From contig OX463829.1 of assembly GCA_949825045.1 (NCBI GenBank), forward strand, positions 18,508,715 through 18,572,714: a stretch of 64,000 nucleotides of DNA, in the 5' to 3' direction. Positions within the stretch are counted from its first letter, which is position 1. Every line of letters starts with the position of its first letter. A model generated the notes under the pieces. That model saw only the letters and a program-made list of their open reading frames with translations, was not told the origin of the DNA and did not search any database. Of this stretch, positions 22,976 through 35,605 are shown in pieces. This stretch comes from Argyresthia goedartella (lineage: Eukaryota > Arthropoda > Insecta > Lepidoptera > Argyresthiidae). The position numbers and the translations under genes were made by a program.

Positions 22976-25493
22976 TATTCCTGACGAAAGAGACGGGCTT
23001 GTTTAAATTGAACTGCGTATCGTTTCTTTCATGGTCACCAATTCCCATAATGATAACCTAGCTCTGATAGGAGATATCAACCAAAGCAGAAGAAGATCTT
23101 TTTATACGACCTTTTTAAAACAGATGATTAGAAAGAAAAAATATCCATTCAAGTTGTAACTACTGCCATATCAGTAGCGTCATACATAAACACTAAATAA
23201 ACATATATAGAGACACTACGGTTGTAACCGTACGATTAGTCACTGGTTTCTAGCATTTAAACGTCTTCCAAAAGCCGACATATGCGTTTTTTTGTTTTTT
23301 CTAGAACAAAACATGATAACTTATTTCACACATTCAATCAAATAAGGATCTTTGAAATATATATATTTTTTGTCAAGCACTACAGAAACTACAGTTTTTG
23401 TTTTTGTACCTGCAAATAATACTCAAAAAACTTATCATGATCCATTGATTTGGACGCACGAAAATTTGGGCGAAAACCAGCATTCACAACCTTCTCATAC
23501 ATTTATTATGTTCAGGTTGGTTTAAAATATTTATTAACATGTAGGTTACAAGTCCAACTACTCACATAATTATCTTCGTAAATCACTTGGTAAGTTCATT
23601 GGATTTCTAATTATACTCTTCGGCGAGAAACTACTTGAACAGTTGCGTACATTCTTCATAGGTACACAAAATCGAGGATATTGTCGTATTGTGAATTGAA
23701 ATGAAATTTATTTGCAAGAAAACAGTTCATTAAGATCTTAAAATTAGAATATATTCAGTGTTTCCAGATTATGTATAAGCATGCAAAATAATAGTTATAC
23801 AGTTTACTTTAGATTGCGCGCGAGAACTCCCTAAAAAGACATGGATTTTCAATCTGTGATTGTGTGAGTTCAAATACTGCTACGCATAAGAGATGCTGAT
23901 GTGATACGACTAAAAACTGTTCTGTATGGTTCTTCATAAGAAACACGACGGGGATGACCGTACTTCTTTTTACATATTTTCAAATTTTCACGGCATTACA
24001 AATACAACCAACAAATCTATGGCATATGCCATGCGTCCTGCATCGAACTGTTCTTTATTTGTATCTGTTTATCACAAGGTAGAAGACGATTTTATGAATA
24101 GAAATACACTTATACCGCACAATGTTTTTTAATTCAAAAACACAGTGTTCTAGAAAACATGACGCAACATGCCCGCAGCTGTTCCTACCTAGGGCTGCAT
24201 GAACCACTATTAAGGACTGTCTCAAAGTGTTTTCCCATACGCGGTGCCCTGTAATTTGCGACAACGCGCAAATTGCGCTCTCTTATGATTTATTTACATA
24301 AACAATACTCTCAGTTTGTGGGGGCTGTTATTATAGATTTTCGACTTCGATGTTCTGTAGGGCGTATCACGTGATGGGAATTTGTAACAGTTGTTTTGCG
24401 AGTGAAGAAGAAAGGCTTCGAGTTCGGCAACGAGTTACACGTCTACAGCTTAGTTAAAAGTCTAATAAGGCCAACTTTAATAATACTGAAATTTGGCCCT
24501 TATTGACTCTGATCAGGAAAACGTTTTAAGACCACTGTTAGGGTTATTTTCCCAAGCAACCCCACATATGTTTCCCTACTCTGAACTATGAATGCCACGT
24601 TCTAGCTGCCATTGAAAGTGTTTTAAAAGTGGTCTTCCACAACCTTTGCTATGAGATAAAAGTACATACGAATGAATTTAATAAGCAACCCAGTCCTAAC
24701 CCTTACAAGGCTACAATGTCTGCGATAATAACCGTAAATTAATGCTTATCCAAACAATCTTTATGGGCAGTGAAATTGTCACACAGAATAATTCGGACTG
24801 CACACGCATAAACACGATTGCTCATCTTGCGCGTTTCATTCTGTTTCATCGGAACGTTGTCGGAGGCATGTTTGCTGTGTTTGTCGGGATAATATGACCG
24901 TGGGGACTCGCTGATTGCAATACTGAATCCCATTTGACAGTTAATTTAGGCTTTAGATTATTTGGCTTTTGGCTGCGTCTATAGGCTAGCCCGCTGTCAC
25001 GCCTTCTAGCAGAACAGTGCCTATTAAAAATACGTTATATAAACTGCGCCAGAATTGGCGTAGTAGAAATTATCTAATAACAAATCTTTAACAGTTTATG
25101 AAACAGAAAAAACTCGATCACGACTTTAACACATAAAGGATATTAAAGTATTAGAGATATCATTGCATGAGTGTTAACAGGTTCTGCATTGAGACGGGTC
25201 TCAAGTTTCAGTGCTAATTTTCATGACTCGGTAAAAAATATTTGTTATTCGGCCCAGCCGGCGTTAATCAGTAAACAGTCAAACGGGTGAGTCTGTACAT
25301 TGAAAATAGGGTGCAGTAAAGAACTTCATGGCTGTCTTTCTGATTGTTATAACAGTAATTGTGACAACGTCATAACTACTAAAACGATTTTCATAATTAG
25401 GAACAATTTTTTCAAGCTTTTTTTCATGAAAATTGGATTTATGAATATTTTATGGTAATTTAAGGATTTGAAGACTACTTTAAGATACTACTT
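22976..25493. other. Unassigned DNA, 2.5 kb
   Basis: No gene recognised. At 23690-23720 gaattgaaatgaaatttatt looks like a short LINE tail on the minus strand, but too little remains to classify. Confidence 0.4.
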
Positions 25494-25645
25494 TCTGGCG
25501 TGGCGAACGTAATCAGTACGAAGTAAACGATGGTGAGCTGAGCCCCCATTGAAACAAAAATAACGGCTGCTGCTGGCCAAACAGAGAAATTGGAGCTGTC
25601 AACCTTTTCTGGCATGGTGAACGTAATCAGTAAGGAGTAAAATAC
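25494..25645. repeat. Partial tandem duplication, about 115 bp period
   Basis: ttctggcgtggcgaacgtaa (from about 25494) and ttctggcatggtgaacgtaa (from about 25609), each followed by tcagta and a gtaaa stretch, are related over about 36 bp. The sequence between is not clearly duplicated. It may be the surviving part of an old tandem array. Confidence 0.6.
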
Positions 25646-27815
25646 AGAGGGCTGCCCAGTCTTTAATTATAACTACGCTCAACCCACCGGTGGGCTTAAG
25701 CTTAATCGTTATAGTGCCAATCTTCAAGGTCCAGTATCAACTAGTTCAGTGAGATCCCGTCGACTTCTTCGTGTTTGTCCGATCAGCGACTAGCATCCGT
25801 GATCCCATCCCACCAATCTCCACCATAGTCCCTTTATCCGCTTGCCTACATTTTCGACCTTCGTATCTTCATTTGAATTCTAACAGTACTTTGTGTTGCT
25901 GTATTGCTCAAGTCCACGCAGACAAAGTTGCGGGCGAAGTTGTAATACATATTTCATCAGTACCATATACAAATGACATGACATCTGAGCAGTGATCAAA
26001 TAGGCTAAGCACTGATTGAGAAGGGGGTGCATTCCAGTGAACTCGTATATCGTTCTGATTGTAAATATTTTATAGGCATACTGAAATCCGCCTTTACCCG
26101 GTTTGACACAATAACCAGGTAAAGTAACCTGCTCTAACCAATATTTTGGCTAGAGCAGGTTTCTGTTCTGATTCATTTAAACAAACAACCAGCAACTTCT
26201 GGTAGGTAAAACAAAACTAATCGCCTACTTTGCACCTCATAACCGACCACATATAAAACCAATCGCCGCTTCAAAATCCTAAATAGATTTCAAACGCTCA
26301 TAAACGCATAGGCCGTAAAAAGATCATTGCCATAAACCTTCAGAAGTGAAATTCTCAAACTATTAAAATTAATCAAATGTTTTAAACCAGGGCGTTTCAT
26401 TCTATGCTGACGTCGTTAAATACTCAATTTATATCCCACAGCAGAATGGCTGACATAGCCGCATTTCATTTGGTGCTGGTCTTAAATTATAACTGTTAAG
26501 CCAGACGAGTTTTGAGGATGGCGTCTTTCATTCCATTGCCAGTTTAAATTACTTTTATAATTCTTTAATTTAGTGTCAAAGGAATCTATAAATAGAATCC
26601 TCATGGAACGTCGTTTTACTTGCTAATGGCATATATTATCATGCGTAAATGGAATAAGTTACATTAGTAAATTACTTTGAAAGTGTTGTAAAACTATGTG
26701 AATATATTACAACAAAAACCATTTAGGATGGGGCATCCTGCCAAAAAGAGTGTTTATGATTTTTATACGTCATTTCGTGTGTGGCACCATTTCGGCACTT
26801 TTTAGTTCTGCTTTTCAGCACATCAACTTTTATTATTGTGAATGCTGTTTACGTTGTACGTGTGAGGAAATGAAACTGCAACTGGAGCGAACAAATACAA
26901 AACAAAGGTAGCGGTAGTGGCGTTTCGGGAACACATAAACTTTGTTTATTGTACCTTTACTCCTGTAATGCAAGCGCACGCACGTCTATTTTGTGGACAA
27001 ATTTATTGTTTGCCAATTCCGCATTATGCGGTACGGTTCGCGCTGCAACAGTGTTGACTTTACTGTTTCACGAACTTACTTACTTAGCGACGTTCAATGA
27101 AAATTAGTTATATCATTTTAATAGGATTGATCAAATCGTAATATACAGGTTTTCGTTCATGATACGATTTTCATTGACATCAAGGGATTTCTTAATATTA
27201 AATTGCCTGGTTGATGAAACCTTCAAGGGTTCAGTTTGAAGCTATTGCATATGAAATTGTGAATTGGTAGAATACATGTTAACATTCACTTAGGCTGAAA
27301 ATGAAGCCTTGTAAACCTGTCAAAAATGTAACACAAAGAAACATTACGACTCGAACAAATTCTCGACTGCTGTCCGTACTTTCTTCAGGAAATATCGAGG
27401 AATTTGCATCGTAAACTCCAGTGATACATGACGCGAGCGCGGACGGTCGAAGCGTACACAGCGAAATAATAAAAAATATGCAACAAATGCGCTCCAGTTA
27501 TCTAGAAGTTTCGAAAAAACAACCCGCTGCTGCTTTTTGCAGCAAACAAAGCAAAAGTTATGAGTTATGTGGACACAATAAATCGGGAGAAAAGAATCGG
27601 ATTTTGCGATAATAAACTGTGATGTTATTGCACAAAACTGTTATTTTAAACTGAGATTGTATTTGTTTAGAGGCTATTCCATGAAATGAGACAACCTTGT
27701 TTATGGGGGCTAGTGAGTACATAGTTGAATTAACCTACTTGTTACAGGATTTATGAGAATTTGATCTTATCTTCAATAAAGAACAGAACAAAATCCTTTA
27801 AAATATCGCTACAAT
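25646..27815. other. Unassigned DNA containing one palindrome
   Basis: No gene recognised. Frames at 25771-25995 and 27421-27612 have no domain. The palindrome 26126-26161 is listed separately. Confidence 0.4.
26126..26161. repeat. Near-perfect palindrome, 17 bp arms
   Basis: aacctgctctaaccaat (26126-26142) pairs with 26145-26161 at 15 of 17 positions across a 2 nt spacer. Eleven outermost bases pair perfectly. Confidence 0.8.
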
Positions 27816-28061
27816 CGTAGTTCAGTCGGCAGGTACTTTCGACCTGGACACTATTCCCAATTTAATGGAATTTTGGGGTATTGTTTGGGAATATTGTGGG
27901 GTGTTGAATGGACCCCCCTAAGTAAGCACAGGCTCCTAAAGATCACAAACTAAAATTCCATACCCCAAACTATTACCGAACAACTCCCCAAAATTTCGTT
28001 AAATTGGGAATGGTGTCCAGGGAGATACCTCTAATTTTGACCTGCCGACTGTAGTACTACG
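27816..28061. mobile_element. Foldback-type MITE, about 245 bp
   Basis: The outer termini carry cagtcggcaggt (27823-27834) and its complement acctgccgactg (28040-28051), each embedded in gtag/ctac sequence. Inner arms also pair: cctggacactattcccaatt (27843-27862) with aattgggaatggtgtccagg (about 28002-28021), and ccccaaaa with ttttgggg. Most of the element can therefore fold into one long hairpin around about 27900-27960. No coding sequence. Only one copy in the window. Confidence 0.75.
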
Positions 28062-29192
28062 GTGACAAGGGGGTTTAGATAAGTGTTTATTAGATAAACT
28101 TATTTATATACTCACGTATCGGCATATATATGGTATATCAAATAATAAGCCGTTTGTTAAAAAAACTGGCCTCAAATCAATAGATCAGATCGACACCATA
28201 TTATGTTGGTAAGATGTACTATCTCAGTATTAAAACAAATATAGAGACAAGATAATTGTGTGATATCAATGAAAATGTTACGCCATAAAACTCCTCGGTA
28301 AATTTACTATCTCTATTTTACGAGCTCGTAGCCATCGTCCTAAATACTTCCCATCATTTGTTCAGTCGACATACCTACTTTTATGACTCTCCTTTAATAT
28401 TGTGAGCTTTTCCATGATTATATCGGAGGTCTTATCTAACAACGATACTCGTAATATGAAAGACGATATCATATGTATACGTGTGTTTAGGGACTTGCTA
28501 AAACCGTGGTATTTGTCTCTTAGGAACCATAGGCAAATGAAATTCTCTAGATGAGCTTCAATATGACATAGGTGTCATTAAAGAGAAAATTCTAAATAAG
28601 AATAGTTGAACCTTTCAAAGAATCAATGATATGTAAAACCAGTGAAAAACAACCTTCCATTGGTCCGCATTTAAGCAGGAATAGGGCAACAGACAATCAG
28701 ACACCTGTCTTATTAACAGTAACTGACACATGCCAGGGTTACTGAATACAGAGAGCCACTATAGTTTTGCAAACTGTACTGGCTTCTGACGGTTAGATCA
28801 ATAGTGTGTAGCAGATGTTTTGGTCATTGGGATAGTCAGAGTCAGAGCCCAGTGCAATGAATGCACACAATCACATTAGTAAATTTCATGCTCCGGGCAG
28901 CTTGGAGCATTATAGCTTGTTACATTTTGTGTGTCATTTTGTTAGCTTTGGGGATTGTTAGCGCGATCAGGATTCTGGTTAGCTCGCGTTTGACATAAAA
29001 ATTCATGAAGTCAATTAGTAGTACACACTCATAATATATAGGTTATTCATTTCTTAAACCCACGCTCATCCAAATTATATTTGTTATTGAAATTTTGATG
29101 CCTAATGCACACATTTCATAATACATAACTTCTTTATTGTATAGTTACACAAATATCATACAGAAAAAGTCATATCATAAAATTAGTGTAAA
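28062..29192. other. Unassigned DNA
   Basis: No gene, repeat family or RNA motif recognised. Confidence 0.4.
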
Positions 29193-29242
29193 GAGGCGAG
29201 CTTGCATTTAATGAGACAACTCACTAAATGTAAGCTCGCTTC
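29193..29242. repeat. Near-perfect palindrome, 23 bp arms
   Basis: gaggcgagcttgcatttaat, then gag (29193-29215), pairs with 29220-29242 at 20 of 23 positions, with a 4 nt spacer acaa. The three mismatches suggest it is somewhat older than the perfect ones. Confidence 0.85.
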
Positions 29243-30338
29243 TGTACATAAGCACAAGACCTCTGACGAAGCACTCCTATTATTATCCCAAGGCCAATGA
29301 ACCACGACAAATCGATAGTGATTCCAAAACCAAATAAAAGCAAGCCATTGTAGACCCTGAAGTTTTTCCCCATTTTCTTCCACAAAGCTGAAAGCTAAAA
29401 AGAGGGTTCCTCGAGAATTTTTGAGAGTAATAACGGGCCCCGGGTTCCGCAGCTCGACGTCGCATGCTGATGAGCTTTACATACTAGGAATACTTAATGC
29501 GCTACTCCTAGGCATGGCAATGAAAATAAGGTACGGTGGTTAAAGAGAAGCATAGAGATGATAATCGTTATTACCTTGCATTTTTTCAGGTTGATTTCTC
29601 ATCGAGAAATCATATTAAGACGTGACTTCTTATCGTTCGGCTTCTCAAACAATGAGGTAGTAAAACAAAATATAACGATATCTTATTACGTATTTTTTCC
29701 TGTTACCTGTCCCACTCCAAAGTTTGTTACAGGATTAAGTACCTTCTCTGCAACGAGAAAAACTATTACTATGAAACCAGGCTCCTAACGTACACTTTTA
29801 TGTCATAAAGCCCCTTTTGATGTTCCTATTTCGGGATGCTTTCTGGTGCTATTCCAAATGTATTGGCGATCTGTTGCTGGCAACTTTGATTTATGTTTAG
29901 ATAAGAAGAAATCATCATTTCTTGTGTGTTAGTTTAGTTTATTTTTAATAAGTTTATCGGCATATTTTGTGCAGTTGGAGTTCTTTCGAAGAAGTTTTAT
30001 AAAATAAAAAGTTAGGTACCATTTATTTTGTCGATTTGTATTCTATTGACTCATTGCAGATATACTTCGTCCTATCGACATTGATGGATAAACCTGCTAA
30101 TGACCATGAAACATACATAAGATGATGATGATAATAAAAGGTATGTATGGAAGGCACATTATTATAGTGGTGGTAAAACTTAAACCATGCAAAAATTAGA
30201 CCCTCAAGGCACACGTTGAACTTTCACACGACCGTATAAACTATAGGTAGAATTTTTTGATTGATGACAAATCTATGACATAACAGATCAGCAAAACAAA
30301 AGTAGGTTCAAATAAACGAAACTCTTAATCTGAAACTG
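29243..30338. other. Unassigned DNA
   Basis: No gene recognised. The 76-codon plus frame at 29558-29788 has no motif. Confidence 0.4.
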
Positions 30339-30529
30339 CGGGGTTACCACAGCGTCTTATGCCGATTCCGATTAGGAACCTAATTTGATCCGCAAAATTA
30401 CCATGACCGTCTTAAAACATGTCTTGGTATTAGGTGAATAAAGCCCATTATCGCGAATTGGTATGGAATAGTTGCCATGGTGATAGTCTTGTTTTGAACC
30501 TAATTTGAATCGGAAAAAGATTACCCCCA
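30339..30529 (+). mobile_element. MITE family M (ggggttaccaca), copy 1
   Basis: It is directly repeated at 33078-33274. Shared blocks include ggttaccac, gattaggaacctaatttgat, aataaagcccattat, gttgccatggtgat and cttgttttgaacctaatttg. The right end has decayed to gattaccccc, still roughly complementary to the left cggggttacc. There is no coding capacity. A truncated minus-oriented relative is at 62719-62782. Confidence 0.75.
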
Positions 30530-30689
30530 TGTAAGCAAAAAACAGTTTTTGACAAAATAATTGAACTTGTTCAAAACATGACGCTCTAGAGAGTATGAAA
30601 CCGATTACCAACGGGCGCTCAATACACTTCTTGCGATAAGACTAAATGCATGCAAAGCAAGAGCTAGTAATATAATTGGGTATATATAT

Positions 30690-30850
30690 GAATATTTGTT
30701 TCTGAGTCTTGGATTTTTTCTATGTATTTTCATAAGTATTTATCTGTATTAAATATATCGTCGTCTATTACCCATAACACAGGCCTTGTTGAGCTTACTA
30801 CGGGTCTAGTTAGATTTGTGTAAAATTGTCCTCTTATATTTATTTATATA
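30690..30850 (+). mobile_element. LINE 3' untranslated-region fragment
   Basis: The block tatatcgtcgtctattaccc, then ataacacaggccttgttgag, cttactacgggtctagtt, and gtgtaaaattgtcct, tatatttatttat, is one I recognise as a common 3' end of lepidopteran LINEs. It ends in a tattta-type tail on the plus strand. No coding sequence remains. Confidence 0.6.
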
Positions 30851-31384
30851 TATATGTTTTTAAAAGCAATGACTTTATGTCCTCTATACGGTGCCATATC
30901 GAATTAGGTGTGACTAAATGTAGCCTATAACCAACGGGTGATCAATAAGCTTCTAACAATACCTTGTTTGTCGTATTCTGATAAGTAGTTTAGATGTTCT
31001 GTTGACACGAATGAACATTCATACATACATATATACATATCCCCCCTCTTTGGCTTCGCTGTAGTCGGGTGAACAAAAAACCAAGTCTTATCTTAATATC
31101 AAAGACGTATTTGATTTAACATTGCGAATTTGCAATTCCATTCGCATGAAATTATCCTCTGTTTCTGAAATACACTACGTTGTCGATGACATCATTCTTG
31201 TCTCAGCTTTAGGATGTGTGCTCGATATTACAAACAATGGTGGTCTTCCTAATATTAATTTTACAGATGCCTGGACAGACCTGGAGATTTGATTAAAAGG
31301 TAGTTTCATCATCATTCATCATCATTGCGTAGGCAATACATAAGTTTAAATGTTGTATCACCGATTGTCATCTTTTTAACATTC
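30851..31384. other. Unassigned DNA between LINE fragments
   Basis: No gene recognised. A short catcatcattcatcatcatt run lies at about 31306-31326. Confidence 0.4.
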
Positions 31385-31520
31385 TAGTGGGCAGACCACC
31401 ATCCAGATGGACGGACAACATCATAGCCATAGCTGAAAGCAGTGAATGCGGAATGCTTTTGGACCGGAATAGATAGATGAAGTGGTAAAGAAAAGATCTA
31501 TACTCAGCAGTGAGCAATAT
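31385..31520 (+). mobile_element. RTE-type LINE C-terminal fragment
   Basis: In frame on the plus strand it reads VGRPPSRWTDNIIAIAESS, matching the GRPP-RW-DDI block near the end of RTE-clade ORFs. About 80 bp later comes ctatactcagcagtgagc, the degenerate counterpart of the family's cagcagtggg ending. Stops interrupt the frame after about 30 residues. It is 5'-truncated and dead. Confidence 0.75.
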
Positions 31521-32024
31521 TAACACGAGGTCTCATTGAGGCCTGCGTTCGAAACTTTGACACCACAGAAACGTATCAGAATTGCGCCTTAATACAGTTG
31601 CGTTGAAACATGCAAAACGATAAGGCTTGGATTGCTAATGCCTCTGAAGACTAGCTCCTAGCTAAGCAAGATTACAGTACGACTAAGACTTTTTATCACT
31701 GGTCTAAATATGCAGAGCTGAAAGCCTAAGATTTTTTAAAATGAATACTAGATTTTTCGTAGTTTCCTGTACCTGACTTTTAAAGTATTCTTCAGGCATT
31801 GTCTGTTGTCCCGGTTTTTTAGTGACACAATACAATAAAAGTAAGATATACCTATATATACAGCCAAATCTTTAAAATAACTTTGTTGTGGAAGACTAAC
31901 AAAATAAACTTTAATTTAGTAAAAAACATCAGGGTGGGCAAGCAGTAAAATTGTCTGTAAAACCATCACTATACTACATTCGCTTAGACGTTGTCGCGCC
32001 GCCTTGGAACGTGCCAGCTTTTGT
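31521..32024. other. Unassigned DNA
   Basis: No gene or repeat recognised. Confidence 0.4.
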
Positions 32025-32060
32025 TAAAGGATATATAACCACTAGGTTATATATCCTTTA
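32025..32060. repeat. Perfect palindrome, 16 bp arms
   Basis: taaaggatatataacc (32025-32040) and its exact complement (32045-32060) flank the 4 nt spacer acta. Confidence 0.9.
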
Positions 32061-33077
32061 CGGACTATCGTATAAGGATAATAAAGACATTTGAGTGCGG
32101 GTGTACGACACTAACAAAGCGAATGGAGTTTACAAGCAATCAAATGGAGAGATATGCAAATGCATATCTGCCACCTTGTATGAAAAAATTTGTGACGCAG
32201 TTTTTTGCCTACCTTTTACCATACATAAACCTCATTGCTCATCAGGGAAAATACCGTAGTTGAGCTTTATAAGCTAGCTTGGTTTGTATCACACTTTGCC
32301 TAGAAGCTTTTGAGAGCAATTTCTAATTAACCGCAGGCCATAGCTGACAGCTTGAAACTGTAACGATAGGATGTTATTATGCAGTTTTGCTCTAGTTGAA
32401 GAAACATCCTGAATTCTCAATGCTATACAAAACCTTTAGTATAGATATGTTTGTAAATGTGTGGATAACCTGTCTAAACTTAAATGTGACTTATATTGTA
32501 TGGGGATTCTATATATGGTATTTTAATCCATAATATTCAATTTCCTGAGGAGTTGGTGATAGGCCATCGTCTTATTATACCTATGTGGAGTACATTATAC
32601 TAAACGTACATTTTACGGCCTATTCACGAAGTAGAACCAAATATAGTAATAAGTGTTAGCTCAAATCATGTCAATATCGGTCTGAATCGGTATCTGGAAG
32701 AAAGTATGGAACTTGGCATACATGTAGCTTTTATATAACGTTGAAAAACATATTTTCCCCTCCTTACCTTATTTTATGTCCCGAATCGTAGTTTTGTTCA
32801 TTGTATTAAAAACGGCTTAAGCTTGGAGAAAATAGTCAAAGGATTAAAATATTTTTATAAAATTGACCATGTAACAATCATAAGTGGATGTATTTGGTAG
32901 GACCTATATTTTAAAATATGCTCCCATTCATTGGTGTAAGTGGAAAATCAATTCAATAATATTCAAAGTTCTGTAGTGTATGGCCCGAAAAACTTTTTGA
33001 CCTGAACGTTGTTCTGCAATACCCAGTAAGGACTACTCTATAAGATGAAACACTAGACGTGGCCTTACCATACCAGG
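32061..33077. other. Unassigned DNA
   Basis: No gene or repeat recognised. Confidence 0.4.
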
Positions 33078-33274
33078 AGGGTTACCACAACGTCTTATGC
33101 TGATTCAGATTAGGAACCTAATTTGATTTGAAAAAGTTACTGTGATCGCCTTAAAATAAGTCTTGGTGTTAGGTAAATAAAGCCCATTATGGTGAATTGG
33201 AATGGAAATGGTTGCCATGGTGATGTTCTTGTTTTGAACCTAATTTGAATCGGAAAAAGTTTGTGGTAACCCCT
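33078..33274 (+). mobile_element. MITE family M, copy 2, both ends present
   Basis: The left end agggttaccacaa and right end ttgtggtaacccct are complementary. The flanking cagg (33074-33077 and 33275-33278) is a plausible target duplication. It is the same family and orientation as 30339-30529, 2.7 kb upstream. The interior is mostly conserved, with small indels. Non-coding. Confidence 0.8.
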
Positions 33275-33324
33275 CAGGAAGCTGCTAGCAGTAGCTACTT
33301 AACAAAACGCTATTTGGCTGACTC

Positions 33325-33685
33325 ACAGGCAAAACACAGCCTAAACCGGTGGACATAAAGACATGAAACTTTGTATAGGCGATCCTTATATAGCGTAGGG
33401 TAGCACTCAGAAGGGATGTAACGAAATTATTTATAAATATGGGGGGGGGGGAATTGGGAGTTACAGCTTAAATTAAAATCAAAAACTACTTGACTTATAA
33501 AAAAAAAAAATACAGATAATTTATAGTGGCGTTAACAAGAGTTTATAGTGGCGTTAACAAGAGTTTATAGTGGCGTTAACAAGAGTTTTGAACCCACTTA
33601 GTGGGGGGTAATGGTGGGTTGAACTATTATATTCAAACTGTTACCTCCATTTCCGCCCCTTAGAGGAGGTATTTCGCCAGAATGC
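33325..33685 (-). mobile_element. Lepidopteran interspersed repeat, family G, copy 1
   Basis: Read on the minus strand it contains gaaactttgtataggcg in complement, gagtgctaccctacgcta, a C run (33440-33452 on this strand as G) and an aagtagttt block. The same landmarks occur at 48838-49140 in plus orientation, including the ccccttagaggagg / ccccttaggggagg segment, though in different order. The gctaccctacgct block resembles internal sequence of lepidopteran Helitrons. No Helitron terminus was found here. Confidence 0.55.
33520..33585. repeat. Minisatellite, 22 bp x 3, perfect
   Basis: Three identical tandem units of tttatagtggcgttaacaag, then ag, run at 33520-33541, 33542-33563 and 33564-33585. 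Zero divergence suggests a recent expansion. The preceding sequence contains a run of A. Confidence 0.95.
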
Positions 33686-33807
33686 TGTGGTGCTTACGGA
33701 AAAATATATTTGGGACTTCCGTAACAAGTAACCAGCCAGTATTGGTACTATAAACCAATGTACTAAAGAGCATTTTTTTAAATTTCAATTGCAGACTTTT
33801 CCTTTGG

Positions 33808-34010
33808 CCGTCGAGACCGCGGGGGTCTGGGGGTTCGCAGGGTATGACCTTAATCAAGGACATTAGGCGGCGCTTGAGCGATCGAGGATTTAACAACCGC
33901 TCAGGGTATTTCTTGGTCCAGAAAATCTAGCTGGCTGTGCAGCGTGGTAACACAGCCAGTCTGATGGGCACCTTTGGGCCGGGCGATTCCGGGGCACTGT
34001 GTTTGTGTAA
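33808..34010 (+). mobile_element. LINE ORF2 C-terminal remnant
   Basis: One plus-strand frame reads GMTLIKDIRRRLSDRG, then SGYFLVQKI, a TAG stop, LAVQRGNTASLMGTFGPGDS. This matches a conserved C-terminus I recognise from non-LTR retrotransposon proteins (LIKDI-RRL, then a QRISLA-QRGNAA-I-GT block). It has one in-frame stop and no upstream RT, so it is a fragment. The clade is not certain. Confidence 0.7.
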
Positions 34011-34125
34011 TGAATTGGTGTGATTTGTATTATTTATTCCGTTCAGACAATGCGTCGTGCGGATTTTGATGTAACTCTTGTATGTTTAATAAACTAACTT
34101 ATGAATGCAAAAAAAGGTCATTACA

Positions 34126-34727
34126 TAAACGACCAAGCGCGAGTCGTACACGAAAGGTTCCGTACCATGGTACAATGGTAGGGATGGTGTGGAGTGAATT
34201 GTTTGGACTTCAGATAGCAAAATGTTGTTTACAAAGTTATTGGTACTTCCATACTTCAAGTAAGTAAGCAAGCGCATTTTTTAGTAAACCTTGGCGATTC
34301 CGGGTGGATTTTTCTGTAATCTTTGGCTTGGGTTCTATATTCTGTATTTTTTTCATAATTTCAGACTCTGTAGTTTCTGAGATAAAGGGGGGATGGTAAT
34401 TTTTGACTTTTCTGAAGTTATCGAAATTAAAATAAAAAATAAATAAATGAAAAGCTTATGAAGATTCCTTTTCAACGATACCCTACATGACTTCTTACGG
34501 TGTTTTTAATTGGTTCTGTCACTTTACCCCCTTTACTTTTTTGTAGGCAATATTTTTCTCAAATTAGACTTGAATTATGTTGCAATTATCAGGATAAGCA
34601 TTTTTGCAGAATATTTCAAGACTCTATCTCTTATAGTTCCTGAGAAAAGTGCCTGAGACAGACGGACGGACGGACACGCGAGGGATCCTATAAGGGTTCC
34701 TCCTTTTGAGCTACGAAACCCTAAAAA
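34126..34727 (-). mobile_element. gggttccgtacc-type repeat, diverged copy
   Basis: On the plus strand it starts aagcgcgagtcgtacacgaa, aggttccgtaccatgg and ends gacagacggacggacggaca, then gctacgaaaccctaaaaat, which is the family pattern in minus orientation. The roughly 0.6 kb middle differs from both the short (6126) and long (22302, 61221) subfamilies. Non-coding. Confidence 0.7.
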
Positions 34728-35274
34728 TATGTATGTACGATAGATGACATCATAACGATGGGTAAAATAATTCCTCAAAATTTTGCCAGCTAGTTTAAAC
34801 TCAACCTTTATACAATGACAAGCTGGCCGTAAATCAAATTCTAAAAACTTGGTACGACCCGAGCGCCGGCCACGCTACATTCTGAGTTTTGTCTGACGGG
34901 CAGACATGCCCACCATAGTAATTCATGGAGATTTGCGCGAAGCATAAATTATACACCATTATTGTCTTATTAGACTTTGCTGGAATTCGGAGGTTCTATG
35001 TTAGAATATCGTGGAAATTTCGCAACTGTAAAACGTATCTGTATGGTTTCGTTCTGCGCTGAATGCTAGCTAACTTGACTGAATTAAATCTGTTAGCCGA
35101 GTGTATTGATAGAGAAGAGGCCTATGCACAGCTGTGGTTGACGCGGGCTGTCTGAGCATGGCGAACAGCGAGCTTTGAGCTTTTGACTCTACCGATTTTA
35201 ATACTCAGTAAAATGATAATTTGATATCATAAGGCTTTGCCAAAAAAGAGGTAATAAAGAAGGGCAACAAATGT
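34728..35274. other. Unassigned DNA
   Basis: No gene or repeat recognised. Confidence 0.4.
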
Positions 35275-35605
35275 AATGATCACCAAAATCATTTTTTACT
35301 ACCCAAAATGGGTAAATGATCACGTGCAGAAAATAACAGGGCAAAATACTGCGGTAGCTTTAGTGAAGGGTAAAGGAGGTGTGCAAAGCGAAGCTCCCTT
35401 TATTCTTCGTGTTAGGTTGAACATATAAGAACAACAAAAAATACTTAAAACATAAACTTAAGGAAACAAAACGTTTAAAGAAGTTTGGTGATCGTTTATC
35501 CAAACACAATTTTGTGGTCGTTTACTAATTCTGGCGTTCGTTTCGAATTTATTGGTAGTAACATAGGTGCGTTTTTGGTGATCGTTTAGGCAAGCCATAA
35601 AGAAG
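35275..35605. mobile_element. Repeat with tttggtgatcgttta motifs, host of a nested MITE
   Basis: The left part contains aatgatcaccaaaatcattt and gggtaaatgatca. The right part contains tttggtgatcgtttatccaa and, about 95 bp later, tttggtgatcgtttaggc. The repeated motif, partly inverted, suggests a MITE-like element split by the family B copy at 35336-35445. Ends not resolved. Confidence 0.5.
35336..35445 (+). mobile_element. MITE family B, copy 2
   Basis: The sequence cagggcaaaatactgcggta, then gctttagtgaagggtaaagg, gcgaagctccctttattctt, cgtgttaggttgaac and aagaacaacaaaaaa aligns with the complement of 4978-5106. The second terminal repeat is missing, so this copy is truncated or the element extends past that end. 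Confidence 0.65.

Noticed and set aside
31300..31330. CRISPR-like catcat repeats
   Set aside because: It is a simple trinucleotide microsatellite. There are no regularly spaced repeats with unique spacers.
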